Assembly: GCA_017472965.1 (NCBI GenBank)
Contig: JAFUNR010000021.1
Span: 54,318-118,317 of the forward strand
DNA length: 64,000 nucleotides
Reading direction: 5' to 3'
Source: Oscillospiraceae bacterium
Lineage (GTDB): Bacteria; Bacillota; Clostridia; Oscillospirales; Ruminococcaceae
The translations under genes were made by a program, and so were the position numbers. Below the pieces are notes generated by a model. The model saw only the letters and a program-made list of their open reading frames with translations. It had not been told where the DNA came from and ran no database searches. This document shows positions 60,405-64,000 of the stretch, piece after piece (within the stretch, counting starts at the first letter, position 1; every line of letters starts with the position of its first letter).

Positions 60405-61787
60405 TTACCGCAGGAACAGGTGCAGCAGCGCTTCGTACAGCCTGCTTTTGTACGGCTGGTAGCGCATGGGCAGATCCAGCCATGTCTTTTTATCCACAAT
60501 GGATTTGCAGTGGGTGAAGGTGTCAAAGCCGGCCTTGCCGTGGTAGCCGCCCATGCCGCTTTCGCCCACGCCGCCGAAGGGCATGGCGCTGGTGGCCAGA
60601 TGGATCACCACATCGTTGATGCAGCCGCCGCCGTAGCTCAGCTCTTCGGTGACCTTTTTGATATGCTTTTTATCCGAGGAGAACAGATACAGCGCCAGCG
60701 GCTTATCTTTCTCCTTCAACTCTGCGGTCACGGCATCGAAATCCTCAAAGGTGAGAATGGGCAGGATAGGGCCGAAAATCTCCTCCCCCATCACCGCATC
60801 CGCAAAAGTGACATTTTCCATCACGGTGGGCTCGATGCGGCAGGCCGCGGCATCCGTTTTACCGCCGAGGATCACCCTGGCCGGGTCGATCAGGCCGCAC
60901 AGGCGGGCAAAATGCTTTTCATTGATGATCCTGCCGTAATCGCCGTTCTGCAGCGGCTCTTCACCGAACTGAGCCTTTATCTGCTTTACCAGCTCAGCCG
61001 CAAGGGCAGCCTTGACGGAGCTTTCGCACAGGATGTAATCCGGCGCAACGCAGGTCTGGCCGCAGTTGAGAAATTTACCGAAGACGATGCGCTTTGCCGC
61101 CAGCGGGATATCGGCGCTTGCATCCACGATGCAGGGGCTTTTGCCGCCCAGCTCCAGCACAACAGGTGTCAGGTGCTCGGCGGCATGGCGCAGCACCTCC
61201 TTGCCCACCGCCTGACTGCCGGTGAAAAAGATGAAATCGAATTTCTGCTGCAGCAGCGCGGCGTTTTCGGCGCGGCCGCCGGTCACCACCGCCACATAAG
61301 CGGGATCAAAGCATTCGGCGATGATCCTGCGCACCACCTCGCTTGTGGCGGGTGAATAGGCACTGGGCTTGACGATGGCGGTATTTCCCGCAGCGATGGC
61401 ATCGGCAAGGGGATCCAGCGTCAGCAGAAAGGGGTAATTCCACGGGCTCATGATCAGCGTATTACCGTAGGGCACCGGCTGGCGGAAGCTGTGCGCAGCA
61501 AACTGTGCCAGCGGTGTGGGCACGCTTTTCCGCTTTGCAAAGCGCCGCGTATGACGGATCATGTAGGAGATCTCGGAAAGCACAAGGCCGGTTTCGCACA
61601 TGAAGCCCTCGCAGGCGCTCTTGCCCAGATCGGCGGTCAGCGCGGCATTGATCTCGTTTTCATATTTTTTCACCGCCGCATACAGCTTTTTCAGCTGCGC
61701 AATGCGGAATTGTACAGGGATCGTCGCTCCGGTTTTATAAAAGGCCCGCTGCCTTTCCAGCAGTGCCCGGATTTCGGTGTCTGTCAT
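60405..61787 (-). CDS. aldehyde dehydrogenase (NAD(P)+)
   Basis: This 460-aa class-3-like enzyme oxidises aldehydes to acids. The catalytic Cys lies in NCGQTCVAPDYI, the general base Glu in VVLELGGKSPC, and the nucleotide loop in FFTGSQAVGKEVL. The C-terminal hydrophobic LPMRYQPYKSRLYEALLHLF is typical of the fatty-aldehyde group that associates with membranes. The start is the ATG at 61787 after GAGTGTGAACG, with a weak ribosome site. It has its own extended -10 promoter. It could detoxify aldehydes from sugar or lipid breakdown. Confidence 0.92.
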   Translation of the reverse strand: MTDTEIRALLERQRAFYKTGATIPVQFRIAQLKKLYAAVKKYENEINAALTADLGKSACEGFMCETGLVLSEISYMIRHTRRFAKRKSVPTPLAQFAAHSFRQPVPYGNTLIMSPWNYPFLLTLDPLADAIAAGNTAIVKPSAYSPATSEVVRRIIAECFDPAYVAVVTGGRAENAALLQQKFDFIFFTGSQAVGKEVLRHAAEHLTPVVLELGGKSPCIVDASADIPLAAKRIVFGKFLNCGQTCVAPDYILCESSVKAALAAELVKQIKAQFGEEPLQNGDYGRIINEKHFARLCGLIDPARVILGGKTDAAACRIEPTVMENVTFADAVMGEEIFGPILPILTFEDFDAVTAELKEKDKPLALYLFSSDKKHIKKVTEELSYGGGCINDVVIHLATSAMPFGGVGESGMGGYHGKAGFDTFTHCKSIVDKKTWLDLPMRYQPYKSRLYEALLHLFLR

Positions 61788-61846
61788 CGTTCACACTCCT
61801 GTTCTGTGGGTCGGCTCCGCCGGACGCTTTCCGGCAGCTTTTTTGT

Positions 61847-61855
61847 ATTATACCA
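61847..61855 (-). promoter_or_regulatory. extended -10 promoter of aldehyde dehydrogenase gene
   Basis: Minus strand TGG-TATAAT (61847-61855), about 60 bases ahead of the start, without a clear -35. Confidence 0.6.
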
Positions 61856-61901
61856 CAGATCCGCCGGTTTCACAGCAAAAATCGGCATTTTCCGCAAAAA
61901 A

Positions 61902-61935
61902 CATCCCCCGCCTTCGCACAGGAAGGCGGGGGATG
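61902..61935 (-). terminator. terminator of the oxoacid/Leu dehydrogenase operon
   Basis: A perfect 13-bp stem, CATCCCCCGCCTT (61902-61914) with AAGGCGGGGGATG (61923-61935). On the minus strand it is followed by TTTTTTGCGG. Confidence 0.92.
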
Positions 61936-61953
61936 CTGTATTCAGCCGGAAAA

Positions 61954-62985
61954 TCAGCCGTAGATGATGGATTCGGCGTAGCGGGTGGCGATGATGCCCT
62001 CGGGCTCGCCGGTGCGCTTGGACTCGCTGAGGATGTGCTCGATGGTGTTGTAGATGTTATCCACCTTTTCCAGCACGGCCTTCTCGTCGTAGACACCGTC
62101 CACCTCGGCAGCGGCATTGATGACACCGCCGCCGTTGATGACGAAGTCGGGAGCATAGTAGATGCCGCGTCCCTTCAGAGCCAGAGCGGAAGCATCGTCC
62201 AGGATCTGGTTGTTGGCAGCGCCGGCCACAGCCTTGCAGCGCAGAGTGGGGATGGTGGTGGGGTTGATGATGGCGCCCAGTGCGCAGGGAGCCAGAATGT
62301 CGCACTCGGCGGAGAGGATCTCATTGGTAGCGACCACCTTGGCGCCGAATTCGTCGGCGGCACGCTCCAGCGCGGCCTTGTTGCGCAGGTTGCCCACGAC
62401 CAGCTTGGCGCCGTCATTGTGCAGCAGACGGCACAGATCGTAGCCGACCTTGCCCAGACCCTGAACGGCAACGGTGACGCCCTCCAGGCTGTCGCGCTCC
62501 AGCACCACCTTGGCGGTGGCGCGGATGCCCTGCCAGATGCCGCGGGCGGTGTAGGGAGAGGGATCGCCGCTGTTCTGGGGCAGGCCGCAGATGTGCTTGG
62601 TCTTGCGCAGCATGACCAGCGCATCGTCACAATCGGTGTTCACATCCTCAGCGGTGATATACTCGCCGCCCAGCTGGTTGACAGCTTCGGCAAAGGCCTC
62701 GAACATGGCCTCGGTCTTCTGGGAGGGGTCGGCAATGATAACGCCCTTGCCGCCGCCGTGGGCCAGACCGGCCACCGCATTCTTGTGGGACATACCGCGG
62801 GAAAGTCGCAGCACATCGAACAGCGCCGCATCATAGGATTCATACGGCCACAGACGGCAGCCGCCGATGGCGGGGCCGAGGTTGGTGTTGTGCACGGCGA
62901 TGATCGCCTTCAGGCCGGCCTTTTCGTTGTTGACAAACAATACCTTCTCGTGGCGATACTTGCTCATTTCTTCCATGGCATTCAT
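61954..62985 (-). CDS. Leu/Val (Glu/Leu/Phe/Val family) dehydrogenase
   Basis: This 343-aa NAD-dependent amino acid dehydrogenase interconverts branched-chain amino acids and 2-oxo acids. The catalytic lysine region AVAGLAHGGGKGVIIADP, GPAIGGCRLWPYES and the Rossmann VAVQGLGKVGYDLC are diagnostic; at about 345 aa it is the short leucine/valine dehydrogenase type rather than GDH. Start: second ATG (62985), because AAGGAG lies 9 bases before it; ATG 62991 is only 3 bases away. It follows the oxoacid oxidoreductase genes on the same strand, suggesting coupled amino acid deamination and ferredoxin-dependent oxidation. Confidence 0.92.
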   Translation of the reverse strand: MNAMEEMSKYRHEKVLFVNNEKAGLKAIIAVHNTNLGPAIGGCRLWPYESYDAALFDVLRLSRGMSHKNAVAGLAHGGGKGVIIADPSQKTEAMFEAFAEAVNQLGGEYITAEDVNTDCDDALVMLRKTKHICGLPQNSGDPSPYTARGIWQGIRATAKVVLERDSLEGVTVAVQGLGKVGYDLCRLLHNDGAKLVVGNLRNKAALERAADEFGAKVVATNEILSAECDILAPCALGAIINPTTIPTLRCKAVAGAANNQILDDASALALKGRGIYYAPDFVINGGGVINAAAEVDGVYDEKAVLEKVDNIYNTIEHILSESKRTGEPEGIIATRYAESIIYG

Positions 62986-63028
62986 AAACATTTTCTCCTT
63001 TTTATTTTTTATCTATACAGGCCGTTTT

Positions 63029-63568
63029 TTACGCGGTGTATTCCTTGCCCAGCAGCAGAGCTTTCATATTCAGCTCCACCAGCGCGGCTTTCTTGGGGGG
63101 CACCAGCTGTGCCACCACCCCGTCGGTGCCTTCAAAGGAAAGCTCGGGGTTATTCTGCAGCAGATGACCCATGATGACCATATTGGCAAGGCTGGCAATG
63201 CCGGCATCCTTGGCCATCTGGGTGGCGGGAATGGCGAATACCTGCACATCGGTGCGCTCCACCTTTGCATCGATGAGGGAGGAATCCAGATAGATCTGGC
63301 CGCCGGGGGCAACGGTATCCACATATTTCTGCAGCGAGGGCAGGTTCATGGCGATGAGCACATCCGGCACGGTGATGATGGGCGAACCCACGGGAGAGTC
63401 GGAGAGGATCACACTGCAGTTGGCGGTACCGCCGCGCATCTCGGGGCCGTAAGAGGGCAGCCACGAGACCTGCAGGTCTTCCACAAGGCCCTTATAGGCC
63501 AGAAACTTACCGGCGAACAGCACGCCCTGTCCGCCGAAACCGGCGATGAGGATCTGTGTGGTTTTCAT
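63029..63568 (-). CDS. 2-oxoacid:acceptor oxidoreductase, gamma-type subunit
   Basis: This 179-aa subunit starts TTQILIAGFGGQGVLFAGK and has the signature SWLPSYGPEMRGGTANCSV of the pyruvate/ketoisovalerate ferredoxin oxidoreductase gamma family. The enzyme oxidatively decarboxylates 2-oxo acids to acyl-CoA while reducing ferredoxin. It begins one base after the beta subunit stop, so both are translationally linked. Placement before the Leu/Val dehydrogenase suggests branched-chain 2-oxo acids as substrate (Vor type), which is an inference. Confidence 0.92.
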   Translation of the reverse strand: MKTTQILIAGFGGQGVLFAGKFLAYKGLVEDLQVSWLPSYGPEMRGGTANCSVILSDSPVGSPIITVPDVLIAMNLPSLQKYVDTVAPGGQIYLDSSLIDAKVERTDVQVFAIPATQMAKDAGIASLANMVIMGHLLQNNPELSFEGTDGVVAQLVPPKKAALVELNMKALLLGKEYTA

Positions 63569-63569
63569 A

Positions 63570-64000
<431 letters not shown>

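Overview
The window looks like a chromosomal segment of a GC-rich, spore-forming gut Clostridia member, probably Oscillospiraceae/Ruminococcaceae (Faecalibacterium/Gemmiger-like). The reasons are strong AGGAGG ribosome sites, many TTGACA/TATAAT-type promoters, sporulation genes (spoIIR, spoVT), NADP-type gdhA, and a very dense set of glycoside hydrolases with AraC regulators. The genus assignment is inference from gene content. No rRNA, tRNA, CRISPR array, transposase or integrase was recognised.

Layout. 0-2.2 kb: the end of a beta-propeller glycosidase-like gene, a stand-alone ATPase and a VOC protein. 2.3-9.2 kb: a UroD-superfamily gene divergent from an AraC regulator, then a second AraC regulator divergent from two GH127-type beta-L-arabinofuranosidase-like genes. 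9.2-19.3 kb: a YibE/F membrane protein, a GH20 hexosaminidase, a small lipoprotein, a GH42-like enzyme, a GH2 beta-mannosidase-like enzyme and an alpha/alpha-barrel protein. 19.5-24.7 kb: secA, nadK and a second UroD-like gene. 24.7-30.3 kb: two FAD-oxidoreductase genes, an Fe-S aldo/keto reductase and gdhA. 30.4-40.4 kb: GH99-like and PHP-domain genes, spoIIR with a divergent 43-aa ORF, and a minus-strand operon of propeller protein, GH2, ispE and GH36-like enzyme. 40.4-46.7 kb: housekeeping genes (DUF378, upp, rpiB, tsaB, tsaE, rodA/ftsW, DUF1461, spoVT).

46.7-54.6 kb is the anomalous region. It starts with an AT-rich island carrying a barstar-like immunity gene, a MuF-cysteine/barnase-type RNase toxin gene broken by one in-frame TGA, an XRE regulator and an acyltransferase. 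The toxin part is bracketed by a ~97-bp direct repeat of the spoVT promoter and 5' end. Next to it, a ~256-bp duplication of the promoter and 5' end of an amidohydrolase gene brackets an AraC regulator and two Fe-S genes. The full-length amidohydrolase copy carries an in-frame TAG. A multi-hairpin repeat occurs three times (27.5, 45.0 and 48.6 kb), always in the same orientation.

54.7-64 kb returns to glycan genes (a six-hairpin enzyme, a BNR protein, and a third UroD-like gene divergent from an AraC regulator). It ends with an aldehyde dehydrogenase and a branched-chain amino acid module (Leu/Val dehydrogenase plus a 2-oxoacid:acceptor oxidoreductase).

Working together: the AraC-controlled clusters would trim host or plant glycans extracellularly or after uptake, and gdhA, the Leu/Val dehydrogenase and the oxoacid oxidoreductase would couple amino acid and redox metabolism.
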